49,997 nt of DNA from Serratia sp. Ag1 (GTDB lineage: Bacteria; Pseudomonadota; Gammaproteobacteria; Enterobacterales; Enterobacteriaceae): positions 1-49,997 of the forward strand of contig NZ_JQEI01000032.1 in the NCBI RefSeq assembly GCF_000743355.1, written 5' to 3'. The notes beneath the pieces were generated by a model, which worked only from the letters and a program-made list of their open reading frames with translations, had not been told where the DNA came from and did not search any database. Both the position numbers and the translations under genes were made by a program. Positions within the stretch are counted from its first letter, which is position 1; each line of letters starts with the position of its first letter. Below are positions 25,701 to 33,607 of the stretch, piece after piece.

Positions 25701-27728
25701 ATGACTTCTCAGCAAGGCTTGGAACTGACGCAACACGCAGGTGGCTTCACCCTGACTTTTCAGCAGCGCGTGCTGCTGCGCCATACCCCTGATGCACCCT
25801 GCCTGTGGATCGGGCGCGGCAAGGCGGATATCGACATGTTCCGTGGCAACTTCAGCATCAAAGATCAGCTCAGCGAAAAACTGGCGCTGGCCGAGGTTCA
25901 CATCACCCCGCAGGGGCAGGGCTGGAACATCCGTTTCAGCCGTGGCGATGTGGCGCACAGTACGCTGCACATCACCACCGATGCGCAAGGGCGGCTGGAA
26001 ATGCAGTTGCACAATAGCGATCAGACCAACAACCGTATGTGGTTGCGTTTGGCCGCTCAGCCGCAGGATCACGTTTACGGCTGTGGTGAGCAGTTTTCTT
26101 ACTTCGATCTGCGCGGCAAGCCGTTCCCATTGTGGACCAGCGAACAGGGCGTGGGCCGCAACAAGCAGAGCTATGTGACCTGGCAGGCCGACTGTAAAGA
26201 GAACGCTGGCGGCGACTATTACTGGACGTTCTTCCCACAGCCAACCTTTGTCAGCAGCCAGAAGTACTACTGCCATGTGGAAAATAGCTGCTACATGAAT
26301 TTTGACTTCTCTGCCGCTGAGTTCCACGAACTGGCGATCTGGCAGGATCAGGCGGTGCTGCGTTTTGACTGCGCCGACAGCTATATCGGCCTGCTGGAGA
26401 AACTCACCGCGCTGCTGGGCCGCCAGCCGGAGTTGCCGGACTGGGTGTATGACGGGGTGATCCTCGGCATTCAGGGCGGCACAGAAGTGTGTCAGCAGAA
26501 GCTGGATCTGATGCGTGAACACGGCGTTAAGGTCAGCGGTATCTGGGCGCAGGATTGGGAAGGCCGCCGTATTACTTCTTTCGGCAAGCGCCTGATGTGG
26601 AACTGGCGTTGGGACAGCGAACTGTACCCCGAACTGGATAAGCGTATTCCCCAGTGGAAGAAAGAAGGCGTGCGCTTCCTTGGCTACATCAACCCTTATG
26701 TGGCGATCGAGAAAGAGCTGTATGCCGAAGCTGCTGAGCAAGGCTATCTGACCAAAGATTACAGCGGCAACGATTATCAGGTGGAGTTTGGCGAGTTCTA
26801 CGCCGGGGTGGTCGATCTCACTAAACCGGAAGCCTATGACTGGTACAAGAACGTCATTAAAAAGAACCTGATTGAATTCGGCCTCGACGGCTGGATGGCC
26901 GATTTTGGCGAATACCTGCCAACTGACACCGTGATGCACAACGGCGTGGATGCGGAGATCATGCACAACGCCTGGCCTGCGCTGTGGGCCAAGTGCAACT
27001 ACGACGCGCTGGTGGAAAGCGGCAAGCTGGGGGAGATCCTGTTCTTTATGCGCGCAGGCTACACCGGCAGCCAGAAATACTCGGTGATGATGTGGGCCGG
27101 GGATCAGAACGTCGACTGGAGCCTGGACGACGGCTTGGCCTCGGTGATCCCGGCGGCGCTGTCGCTGGCGATGACCGGCCATGGTCTGCACCACAGCGAC
27201 ATCGGTGGTTATACCACGCTGTTTGAGATGAAGCGTAGCAAGGAACTGCTGATGCGCTGGTGTGAATTCTGTGCCTTTACGCCGCTGATGCGCACCCACG
27301 AGGGCAACCGCCCGGACGATAACTGGCAGTTTGATCACGATGTGGAAACCATTCGCCAGTTCGCCCGCATGAGCCGGGTGTTTAGCGCCATGAAGCCGTA
27401 CATCAAACAGGCGGTGGCGCTGAACTCGCAATCCGGTTTGCCGGTGATGCGCCCGCTGTTCCTGCATTACGAAGACGATGCCCACACTTACAACCTGAAA
27501 TATCAATACCTGTTTGGTCGCGAGCTGCTGGTGGCTCCGGTACATGAAGAAGGGCGCAGCGATTGGACGCTCTATCTGCCGCAGGATAACTGGATCAACC
27601 TGTGGACCGGTGAACCGCACAGCGGCGGGTGTGAAGTGACGGTCGCCGCGCCAATCGGTCAGCCGCCGGTATTTTACCGTGCCAGCAGCGAGTGGGCCGG
27701 GCTGTTTGCCTCATTAAAAGCGTTGTAA
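25701..27728 (+). CDS. yihQ: Sulfoquinovosidase YihQ (GH31)
   Basis: A 675-residue GH31 alpha-glycosidase that releases SQ from sulfolipid glycosides such as sulfoquinovosyl glycerol. It matches E. coli YihQ nearly end to end with a four-residue offset. The nucleophile is Asp401 (WMADFGEYLPTD) and the acid/base Asp468 (WAGDQNVDW). All recognised sulfonate-binding residues are present: Gln284, Arg297, Trp300 and Tyr504. These separate true sulfoquinovosidases from ordinary alpha-glucosidases. No signal peptide is seen, so the enzyme is probably cytoplasmic and glycosides must be imported. Ribosome binding site GGAG lies nine bases before the ATG. Confidence 0.97.
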   Translation: MTSQQGLELTQHAGGFTLTFQQRVLLRHTPDAPCLWIGRGKADIDMFRGNFSIKDQLSEKLALAEVHITPQGQGWNIRFSRGDVAHSTLHITTDAQGRLEMQLHNSDQTNNRMWLRLAAQPQDHVYGCGEQFSYFDLRGKPFPLWTSEQGVGRNKQSYVTWQADCKENAGGDYYWTFFPQPTFVSSQKYYCHVENSCYMNFDFSAAEFHELAIWQDQAVLRFDCADSYIGLLEKLTALLGRQPELPDWVYDGVILGIQGGTEVCQQKLDLMREHGVKVSGIWAQDWEGRRITSFGKRLMWNWRWDSELYPELDKRIPQWKKEGVRFLGYINPYVAIEKELYAEAAEQGYLTKDYSGNDYQVEFGEFYAGVVDLTKPEAYDWYKNVIKKNLIEFGLDGWMADFGEYLPTDTVMHNGVDAEIMHNAWPALWAKCNYDALVESGKLGEILFFMRAGYTGSQKYSVMMWAGDQNVDWSLDDGLASVIPAALSLAMTGHGLHHSDIGGYTTLFEMKRSKELLMRWCEFCAFTPLMRTHEGNRPDDNWQFDHDVETIRQFARMSRVFSAMKPYIKQAVALNSQSGLPVMRPLFLHYEDDAHTYNLKYQYLFGRELLVAPVHEEGRSDWTLYLPQDNWINLWTGEPHSGGCEVTVAAPIGQPPVFYRASSEWAGLFASLKAL

Positions 27729-27745
27729 CTATAAGAAACTGTCAG

Positions 27746-27773
27746 CCGCCATTAGCTCAACCGGCAATGGCGG
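27746..27773 (+). other. Intercistronic hairpin yihQ-yihP
   Basis: CCGCCATT and AATGGCGG form a perfect 8-bp stem with a 12-nt loop, 18 bases after the yihQ stop. There is no T run, so it is more likely an mRNA-stabilising or processing hairpin than a terminator. Confidence 0.55.
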
Positions 27774-27810
27774 CAACCTCGGGACGGGGTGTTTTCCAAG
27801 GAGAATCACC

Positions 27811-29208
27811 ATGAGTGAAGTTAACCAGGATCCAGTCAAGCTGACATTGCCGCTGCGCGAGAAGTTTGCCTATGGCATGGGCGATGTCGGTTCTAACCTG
27901 CTGTTATGTGTGGGTACGCTATACCTGCTGAAGTTTTATACCGACGTGCTGGGCATCCCAGCCGCATGGGGTGGGTTGATCTTCCTGATCTCCCGCTTTT
28001 TTACCGCCTTTACCGATATCGGCACCGGGCTGATGCTGGATTCGCGGCGCAATATCGGCCCCAAAGGCAAGTTCCGGCCATTTATTCTGTACGCCTCAAT
28101 GCCGGTGGCGCTGCTGGTGGTTGCCAACTTTATCGGCGTTGGCATATCGCTCGACGTGCTGGCGAAAACGGTGATTGCCACGCTGATCTTTATGGCATTC
28201 GGGTTGTTTTTCAGCATGATGAACTGCTCCTACGGCGCAATGGTGCCTGCGATGACTAAAAACCCGCAGGAACGTGCGCAACTGGCCGCCTGGCGTCAGG
28301 GCGGGGCGACGGTCGGGCTGTTGCTGTGTACCGTCGGGTTTGTGCCGATCCTATCGCTGTTTGAAGGCCAAGCGCAGGTAGGTTATCTGGTGGCGGCGGC
28401 GATCTTCGCGTTTGTTGGCATGCTGTGCATGTGGTGGTGCTATTCCGGCGTTAAAGAACGCTACGTCGAATTGCCGAAACCGGGTGCGCCAAAGCCGGGC
28501 CTGCTGCAATCCTTTAAAGCGATTACCGGTAATAAGCCGCTGTTCGTGTTATGCGTTGCCAACCTGTGCACGTTGGCCGGGTTCAACATCAAGCTGGCGA
28601 TCCAGATCTACTACACCCAATACGTGCTTAACGATATCACCCTGCTGTCTTACATGGGGTTTTTCAGCATGGGTTGTATTCTGCTCGGCGTGCTGCTGGT
28701 GCCGACGGTGGTGAAACGCTTTGGCAAGAAAAACGTCTATCTGGGCGGTTTGTCACTGTGGATCCTCGGCGATGCCATGAATTACCTGTGGGGTAATACC
28801 TCTACGCTGTTTGTGCTGTTCTCCTGCCTGGCATTCTTTGGCACCGCTTTCGTTAACAGCCTCAACTGGGCGCTGGTGTCCGATACCGTGGAATATGGCG
28901 AATGGAAAACCGGCGTGCGTTCTGAAGGCACGGTTTATACCGGCTTTACCTTCTTCCGTAAGGTTTCCCAAGGGTTGGCCGGTTTCTTTCCTGGCGTGAT
29001 GCTGGCCTATATCGGCTATGTGCCTAACGTGGAACAAGGTGCCAGTACGCTGGAAGGGCTGCGGCAACTGATCTTTATCTACCCTTGCGGGCTGGCGGTG
29101 CTGACGGCATTGACCATGGGCCTGTTCTACCACCTGACGGAGAGGAACTACCTCAAGATTGTGGATGAGTTGGAAACCCGCAAGCGCAAGATGAACCCGG
29201 CAGTGTAG
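27811..29208 (+). CDS. yihP: GPH-family sulfosugar/sulfonate transporter (YihP position)
   Basis: A 465-residue, about 12-segment transporter of the glycoside-pentoside-hexuronide:cation symporter family. Family signatures are FAYGMGDVGSNLLLCVGTLYL near residue 18, LDSRRNIGPKGKFRPFI near 75 and AAWRQGGATVGLLL near 160. It occupies the yihP position directly after yihQ. In the E. coli model YihO imports SQ or its glycosides and YihP exports dihydroxypropanesulfonate; the direction here is not visible from sequence. It is roughly 65-70% identical by eye to the next gene, so the two are paralogues. AAGGAGA precedes the ATG. Confidence 0.85.
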   Translation: MSEVNQDPVKLTLPLREKFAYGMGDVGSNLLLCVGTLYLLKFYTDVLGIPAAWGGLIFLISRFFTAFTDIGTGLMLDSRRNIGPKGKFRPFILYASMPVALLVVANFIGVGISLDVLAKTVIATLIFMAFGLFFSMMNCSYGAMVPAMTKNPQERAQLAAWRQGGATVGLLLCTVGFVPILSLFEGQAQVGYLVAAAIFAFVGMLCMWWCYSGVKERYVELPKPGAPKPGLLQSFKAITGNKPLFVLCVANLCTLAGFNIKLAIQIYYTQYVLNDITLLSYMGFFSMGCILLGVLLVPTVVKRFGKKNVYLGGLSLWILGDAMNYLWGNTSTLFVLFSCLAFFGTAFVNSLNWALVSDTVEYGEWKTGVRSEGTVYTGFTFFRKVSQGLAGFFPGVMLAYIGYVPNVEQGASTLEGLRQLIFIYPCGLAVLTALTMGLFYHLTERNYLKIVDELETRKRKMNPAV

Positions 29209-29280
29209 ACAGAGGCAACCTGCAGCTCCGTTTATAGCAGGCCATCGCAGCGATGGGGAAACGGGTTAAAAAATAATAAA

Positions 29281-29298
29281 AGCCTATTCAGATAGGCT
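29281..29298 (-). other. Small hairpin after yihP
   Basis: AGCCTAT / ATAGGCT with a TCAG loop; on the minus strand it is followed by TTTATTATTTTTT, a terminator form pointing against the operon. On the plus strand there is no T tract, so read-through to yihO is expected. Confidence 0.5.
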
Positions 29299-29299
29299 A

Positions 29300-29426
29300 T
29301 CAGATTGCTGACAAAGCCCGTTATTAGGGAGAGCGTGCCGAAGGGGTCGTAGCGGCGTGAGCCGCCGGAGCGCCCCTCGGTGCGCTAGGCCCGGGTATCT
29401 CGGATTAACAGCCACTTTGTCATCAA
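29300..29426. repeat. MITE-like palindromic repeat, copy B
   Basis: This 127-bp segment is the reverse complement of 8741-8868 with only a few differences and one single-base indel. Its ends are (T)TGCTGACAAAG and CTTTGTCATCAA, imperfect terminal inverted repeats. It lies inside the SQ operon between yihP and yihO, where its palindromic structure would form a large hairpin in the transcript. Confidence 0.88.
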
Positions 29427-29447
29427 TCTCCTACGAGGACATGGTAT

Positions 29448-30884
29448 ATGGCCAACTCATTACCTTACAACGATCCCGTCACGCTGCGGCTGCCGCTGCG
29501 TGAAAAGCTGGCCTACGGCATGGGGGACTTCGGTTCTAACCTGATGCTGTGCATTGGCACGCTGTATCTGCTGAAATTCTATACCGATATTTTGGGATTA
29601 CCCGCGATCTACGGCGGTGTGATCTTTCTGATTGCCAAGTTCTTTACCGCCTTCACCGATATGCTGACCGGCGTGTTGCTGGATTCGCGGCGTAATATCG
29701 GTGCCAAAGGCAAATTCCGGCCCTTTATTTTTTATGCTTCACTGCCAGTGGCTTTGCTGGCGGTGGCTAACTTTTTCAATAGCGGCTTCAACCTGAACGG
29801 CAAAACCATATTGGCCACCGTGCTGTTTATGTTGTTCGGCCTGTTTTATAGCCTGATGAACTGTGCCTACGGGGCGATGGTGCCTGCTATCACCAAGAAC
29901 CCGCAGGAACGGGCGCAACTGGCTGCCTGGCGGCAAGGTGGGGCCACGCTCGGGTTATTGCTGTGCACTGTCGGGTTCGTACCGATCCAGTCGCTGTTTA
30001 CTGCTCGCCCAGAGATCGGCTATCTGGCGGCGGCCATGGTGTTTGCTACCTGCGGCGTGTTCTGCATGTGGTGGTGCTATGCCGGGGTGAAAGAGCGCTA
30101 TGTGGAAGTGGTACCGGATCACCATAAACCGGGGATCTTCAAGTCCTTCTGCGGCATTTTCAAAAACCCACCGCTGCTGGTGCTGTGTATCGCCAACCTG
30201 TGTACGCTGGCGGCGTTTAACATCAAGCTGGCGATCCAGGTTTATTACACGCAGTACGTGTTGCACGACATCCGTCTGCTGTCCTATATGGGCTTTTTCA
30301 GCATGGGCTGCATTCTGATTGGCGTACTGATGGTGCCAGCGGCGGTGAAACGCTTCGGCAAGAAGCGCGTCTATCTCGGCGGATTGCTGCTGTGGGGCCT
30401 GGGCGATGTGCTGAACTACGGTTGGGGCAACAGTTCCGTCTCTTTCGTGGCGTTCTCCTGTATGGCATTTTTTGGCACCGCGTTTGTGAACAGCCTGAAC
30501 TGGGCGCTGGTATCAGATACCGTCGACTATGGTGAATGGAAAACTGGCATCCGCACGGAAGGCTCGGTCTACACCGGTTATACCTTCTCGCGCAAGATCT
30601 CCGCTGCGCTGGCGGGGTTGCTGCCGGGGATTATGCTGACGCAAATTGGTTATGTTCCGAATGTTGTGCAGTCACCAGCGGTGCTGGAGGGTTTGCGACA
30701 GTTGATTTTTATTTATCCCTGCCTATTGGCGATGGTGGCTGCAATTATGATGGGGGCTTTCTATAAATTAAATGAGCAACTATTTATGCAGATAATAAAT
30801 GAAATTAATCTGCGTAAAAACAATCACGGTAAGGATATAACTTTTCAGCCGGTAGTTAACACACAAGCCATCAAAGAAGTTTAA
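29448..30884 (+). CDS. yihO: GPH-family sulfoquinovose transporter YihO
   Basis: A 478-residue GPH-family transporter that fits E. coli YihO better than the preceding gene: GDFGSNLMLCIGTLYLLKFY near residue 26, FFTAFTDMLTGVLLDSRRN near 65 and YTGYTFSRKISAALAG near 380 agree with it. It is the likely inner-membrane importer of SQ or its glycosides. GAGGA lies before the ATG. The C-terminal coding region after about 30700 turns AT-rich compared with the rest, a change of base use near the operon end. An ERIC element follows and separates it from ompL. Confidence 0.9.
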   Translation: MANSLPYNDPVTLRLPLREKLAYGMGDFGSNLMLCIGTLYLLKFYTDILGLPAIYGGVIFLIAKFFTAFTDMLTGVLLDSRRNIGAKGKFRPFIFYASLPVALLAVANFFNSGFNLNGKTILATVLFMLFGLFYSLMNCAYGAMVPAITKNPQERAQLAAWRQGGATLGLLLCTVGFVPIQSLFTARPEIGYLAAAMVFATCGVFCMWWCYAGVKERYVEVVPDHHKPGIFKSFCGIFKNPPLLVLCIANLCTLAAFNIKLAIQVYYTQYVLHDIRLLSYMGFFSMGCILIGVLMVPAAVKRFGKKRVYLGGLLLWGLGDVLNYGWGNSSVSFVAFSCMAFFGTAFVNSLNWALVSDTVDYGEWKTGIRTEGSVYTGYTFSRKISAALAGLLPGIMLTQIGYVPNVVQSPAVLEGLRQLIFIYPCLLAMVAAIMMGAFYKLNEQLFMQIINEINLRKNNHGKDITFQPVVNTQAIKEV

Positions 30885-30898
30885 TTATTAAAAATAGC

Positions 30899-31025
30899 TA
30901 TACCCAAAATAATTCGAGTTGCTTGTAGGCGGCAACTGAGCGAAGCCCCAGGAACTTACTCAAGTAAGTGACTGGGGTGAGTGAGGGCAGCCAACACCCA
31001 AGCAACTTGAAGTATGACGGGTATA
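30899..31025. repeat. Full-length ERIC repeat (127 bp)
   Basis: A canonical ERIC of exactly the usual 127 bp, with ends TATACCCAAAATAATTCGAG and AGTATGACGGGTATA and the core CTCAAGTAAGTGACTGGGGT. It lies between yihO and ompL within the SQ cluster. Confidence 0.97.
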
Positions 31026-31086
31026 TACCGCCATGCGCGATTGCACGGCGGCGAGTTATTTTATCCAGACTATTTGGGAAATCAAA

Positions 31087-31782
31087 ATGAATAAAGCTAA
31101 ATTATTACTGTTGATTACGTCATTAATCGCTTCAGCCAGTGCCCAGGCCGGGCGCGCTTATCTGGAAACCCGTGAGGCATACAACACCGCTTCGGAATTG
31201 AATGAGGTTATCCTGCGCGCAGGGTATAATTTTGACGGCGGTGCCGGAGTGATGGCCACTAATGCTTATAATATCGGCAAATTTGATCAGTTGAACCATA
31301 GCTATAATGAGCTGGAGGGCTGGTATCCGCTGTTCCGCCCGACGGAGCAATGGACGGTTTCTTCGGGCGGATTGGTCAACGCCAACAGTGCTGGCTCCGG
31401 TGGGGCGCTTTATCTGGATAACAACTATAAATTCCTACCCATGTTTAATCTGACCGTGCGTTACCGTTATAACCGCAGTAATTATGACTCCATCGACTTT
31501 AACGGCCAACCGGCACGCAATGATACCCATGAATTTGCCAGTTACTGGAATTTTAAAGTCACTGACGAGCTTAACTATACCTTCGAGCCACATTACTTTA
31601 TCCGGGTAAATGATTTCCACAGTAAAAATGGAAAAGGTCATCACTGGGAGATTACCAATAAATTCAGCTATAAAATAGACACCCACTGGATGCCTTATTT
31701 AGAACTGCAATGGTTAGATCGCTGGTTGGATTATAATGCAGAACAATACCGTATCCGTGTGGGGCTGCGTTATACCTTTTGA
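31087..31782 (+). CDS. ompL: Outer-membrane porin OmpL (KdgM family)
   Basis: A 231-residue small porin with a clear signal peptide (MNKAKLLLLITSLIASASAQA, cut before GRAYLE). The mature part is rich in alternating aromatic/polar strands and ends in a C-terminal Phe (GLRYTF), the outer-membrane assembly signal. Size and pattern fit the KdgM/NanC/OmpL group of oligosaccharide-specific 12-stranded channels. E. coli has ompL (yshA) at the same end of its yih cluster; here it would admit SQ or sulfoquinovosyl glycerol. ATG 31087 is chosen because it opens the signal peptide; the frame open from 31033 starts inside the leader. Confidence 0.9.
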   Translation: MNKAKLLLLITSLIASASAQAGRAYLETREAYNTASELNEVILRAGYNFDGGAGVMATNAYNIGKFDQLNHSYNELEGWYPLFRPTEQWTVSSGGLVNANSAGSGGALYLDNNYKFLPMFNLTVRYRYNRSNYDSIDFNGQPARNDTHEFASYWNFKVTDELNYTFEPHYFIRVNDFHSKNGKGHHWEITNKFSYKIDTHWMPYLELQWLDRWLDYNAEQYRIRVGLRYTF

Positions 31783-31791
31783 AAAATAGGG

Positions 31792-31822
31792 TTTACCCGG
31801 CTAAATAAGCTGGCCGGGTAAA
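31792..31822 (+). terminator. ompL terminator-like hairpin
   Basis: TTTACCCGGC / GCCGGGTAAA form a 10-bp stem with an 11-nt loop ten bases after the ompL stop. The tail is TTGGCAATATT, only partly T-rich. It probably ends the SQ operon. Confidence 0.65.
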
Positions 31823-31832
31823 TTGGCAATAT

Positions 31833-32031
31833 TATACCCGTCATACTTCAAGTTGCTTGGGTGTTGGCCGCGTGACTCGGCCCATGCTGGGCCTTGCCCC
31901 TTCGGGGCCGCCGCAAGCGGCGTTCAAATCTGCCAAGCAGATTTGTCATTCACCCTAGTCACATAGCTATCTATGCTCCTAGGGCTTCACTCAGTTGCCG
32001 CCTACAAGCAACTCGAATTATTTTGGGTATA
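31833..32031. repeat. Expanded ERIC repeat (199 bp)
   Basis: Near-perfect ERIC ends (TATACCCGTCATACTTCAAG and AATTATTTTGGGTATA) with an inserted hairpin-rich module like that in 16530-16801 (GCCCCTTCGGGGC and CAAATCTGCC arms). The core CACCCTAGTCACATAGC...GCTCCTAGGG is diverged. It separates the SQ cluster from higA. Confidence 0.92.
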
Positions 32032-32049
32032 TATGTCACTCTTAAATGG

Positions 32050-32508
32050 CTAAATAAACAGATCTGCTGGAACATTAAAACGCGCAGCCAGAGCTTTTAT
32101 ATGTTGAACTGTTAATGCGCGGCGGCCATTCAAAATGTTGCTCACATTACTTTTGGACCCCAGTTCATCGGCCAGATCTGCTGGTTTGAGTCCATATTGG
32201 TCCATTAGAGTGCGTAAAGCTGCAATACCATCAGGGATCTCGGCTATACGGTGGTTGAAACTCTCAAATTCCGGTGCATTTTGTTCATATTCAGCTATTT
32301 TCGCCGCTAGCGGTTCAAACAACGGGTTGCTCAAATCATCCCTATCGATAAGGTATTCGATCAGTTCAAGGGCTTTTTTATACTCTGCCGCGCTTTTACC
32401 GCCTGCCATAAGCGGAATGCATTTCACTGCGTTGACGAATGTGGCGATCATGCCTTCTGCAGTAGTTGCATCGATGCCGTTTTTGCTGTTGTGAGATGCA
32501 ATAGTCAT
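32050..32508 (-). CDS. higA: HigA-type antitoxin (XRE HTH)
   Basis: A 152-residue antitoxin of the HigA (YgjM-like) type. The N-terminal ~85 residues are a helical region and the C-terminal part a helix-turn-helix (YGLKPADLADELGSKSNVSNILNGRRALTV, about 105-137 in segments), ending with RFNVPADLFI. It neutralises HigB and represses the operon through the operators upstream of higB. Its ATG overlaps the higB stop by four bases (translational coupling). The toxin-first order is typical of hig loci. Confidence 0.9.
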   Translation of the reverse strand: MTIASHNSKNGIDATTAEGMIATFVNAVKCIPLMAGGKSAAEYKKALELIEYLIDRDDLSNPLFEPLAAKIAEYEQNAPEFESFNHRIAEIPDGIAALRTLMDQYGLKPADLADELGSKSNVSNILNGRRALTVQHIKALAARFNVPADLFI

Positions 32509-32816
32509 TCTTTATGCTCCCTATAATACTTGGTTAACTTGTCGTATTCGGCATGAGTAATAATGTGTTTAACAAAAAGCTTATGTTTTTCAAAATCAAT
32601 GAAAGCTATAAGACGCAATGTATTACCAGATACATCAATGACCCACCACTTTTTACGATGCTTGAAGTTGTCTAAAGACTGGATCACTGTTTTCATTTCG
32701 TCTGGGCTACCGAAATTATGCTTCTCCAAAACCCTCATCAAATCAAAAAGCGCCAGTTCGCTGTTCGGAAATTTATTGGCTGCCTCGTTAAACGGCTGTC
32801 TGCTGATCACATGCAA
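32505..32816 (-). CDS. higB: HigB-type mRNA interferase toxin
   Basis: A 103-residue RelE-superfamily toxin of the HigB/YgjN type, expected to cleave mRNA on translating ribosomes. It matches the E. coli YgjN pattern: an opening HVISRQPFNEAANKFPNSE, FGSPDEMKTVIQSLDNFKH near residue 37, and RLIAFIDFEKHKLFVKHI then THAEYDKLTKYY at the end. The start is TTG at 32816 with a GAGGG site upstream; a GTG two codons later is possible. A TTG start may keep toxin synthesis low. The operon is small, AT-richer than its neighbours and flanked by an ERIC, suggesting mobility. Confidence 0.9.
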   Translation of the reverse strand: MHVISRQPFNEAANKFPNSELALFDLMRVLEKHNFGSPDEMKTVIQSLDNFKHRKKWWVIDVSGNTLRLIAFIDFEKHKLFVKHIITHAEYDKLTKYYREHKE

Positions 32817-32834
32817 CGTTAATCCCTCAACCTT

Positions 32835-32891
32835 GTTTTCAACTTGAAAACATTATACATCCATATGATTAAGTTTTCAAATTGAAAACTT
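32835..32891 (-). promoter_or_regulatory. higBA promoter with two HigA operators
   Basis: On the minus strand TTGAAA (32875-32880) and a perfect TATAAT (32852-32857) are 17 bases apart, 35 bases before higB. Two copies of the palindrome TTTTCAANTTGAAAA lie at 32836-32850 and 32874-32888; the second has 10-bp arms including flanks and covers the -35 box, the first lies just downstream of the -10 box. This is the arrangement expected for cooperative repression by HigA. Confidence 0.85.
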
Positions 32892-32903
32892 AATCATTTC
32901 CCT

Positions 32904-33590
32904 TTAAACCTTACGATACAACCGCCGTGGATGGCCGATATTGCCGTATAGCATCTCGACGCGTACGAACTGCGTGGCGACACAGTGCTCCAGGTAGCGG
33001 CGCGCGGTGGTTTTGCTGATGCCGACCTGCTCAACGACATCTTCTACCGCATGTGCGACATCCGGTTGATTAATGAATAACGCCTTTACCAGTTCCAGCG
33101 TGTTGGCTTCGATCCCTTTAGTACCGGTTTCGCTAGAAAACTGTTTGGCGTGCAGGTTATACAGTGCATCAACATTGCTCTGATCGATCACTTTGAACGT
33201 GCGCTGCGTCTGAGCAAACTGGATAAAGCGCTCCAATGAATTGCGTAGCCGATGGTAAGACACCGGTTTGATAATATAGTCGAACGCGCCGTTGCGGATC
33301 GCCTGGCTGCAGGTGTGCATATCGCTGGCCGCAGTGATGAAGATCACTGAACAGGCCGGGTTTTTCACCGCCGCTTCTTCCATCAGTGTAATTCCTTGAC
33401 CATCCGGCAGAAAATTGTCCAGCAGGATCAGGCGCGGTTGATGAACGTTAACTTTGGTTTTGGCTTCTGCCAGCGTGGCGGCATGGGCAATGACCCGCAG
33501 GTTAAAATTCTTCTCGAGAAATTCAGTATGCAGTGTGGCTAACTGCGGCTCATCTTCCACGATCAGAACGTCCAGTGTTTCATGTTGCAT
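32904..33590 (-). CDS. CitB/DcuR-type response regulator
   Basis: A 228-residue response regulator. The receiver domain (about 1-125) has the acidic pocket VEDEPQ at 11-16, the phosphoacceptor Asp58 in LLDNFLPDG and Lys near 107 in YIIKPVSYH. The C-terminal part has a helix-turn-helix (AVEDVVEQVGISKTTARRYLEH near 180) as in CitB, DpiA and DcuR, which control di- and tricarboxylate uptake. It follows the kinase gene after 17 bases. The probable target is the divergent 2-hydroxycarboxylate transporter. Confidence 0.9.
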   Translation of the reverse strand: MQHETLDVLIVEDEPQLATLHTEFLEKNFNLRVIAHAATLAEAKTKVNVHQPRLILLDNFLPDGQGITLMEEAAVKNPACSVIFITAASDMHTCSQAIRNGAFDYIIKPVSYHRLRNSLERFIQFAQTQRTFKVIDQSNVDALYNLHAKQFSSETGTKGIEANTLELVKALFINQPDVAHAVEDVVEQVGISKTTARRYLEHCVATQFVRVEMLYGNIGHPRRLYRKV

Positions 33591-33607
33591 AGAGTGAGTC
33601 CGGGGGC

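Noticed and set aside
25695-27620. A 641-codon open frame on the minus strand, opposite yihQ
   Set aside because: It lies entirely antisense to a gene with every YihQ catalytic and sulfonate-binding residue. It has His/Gln/Val-rich shadow composition, no domain recognised and no ribosome binding site; it is an artefact of GC-biased codon use.
31833-32031. Expanded ERIC considered as a small RNA gene or attachment site
   Set aside because: Both ends match ERIC exactly and another similar element exists at 16530-16801, so it is a repeat; no integrase or tRNA gene is near.
32050-32816. HigBA considered as part of a prophage or integrative element
   Set aside because: No integrase, phage structural gene, tRNA or direct repeat flanks were found around it.
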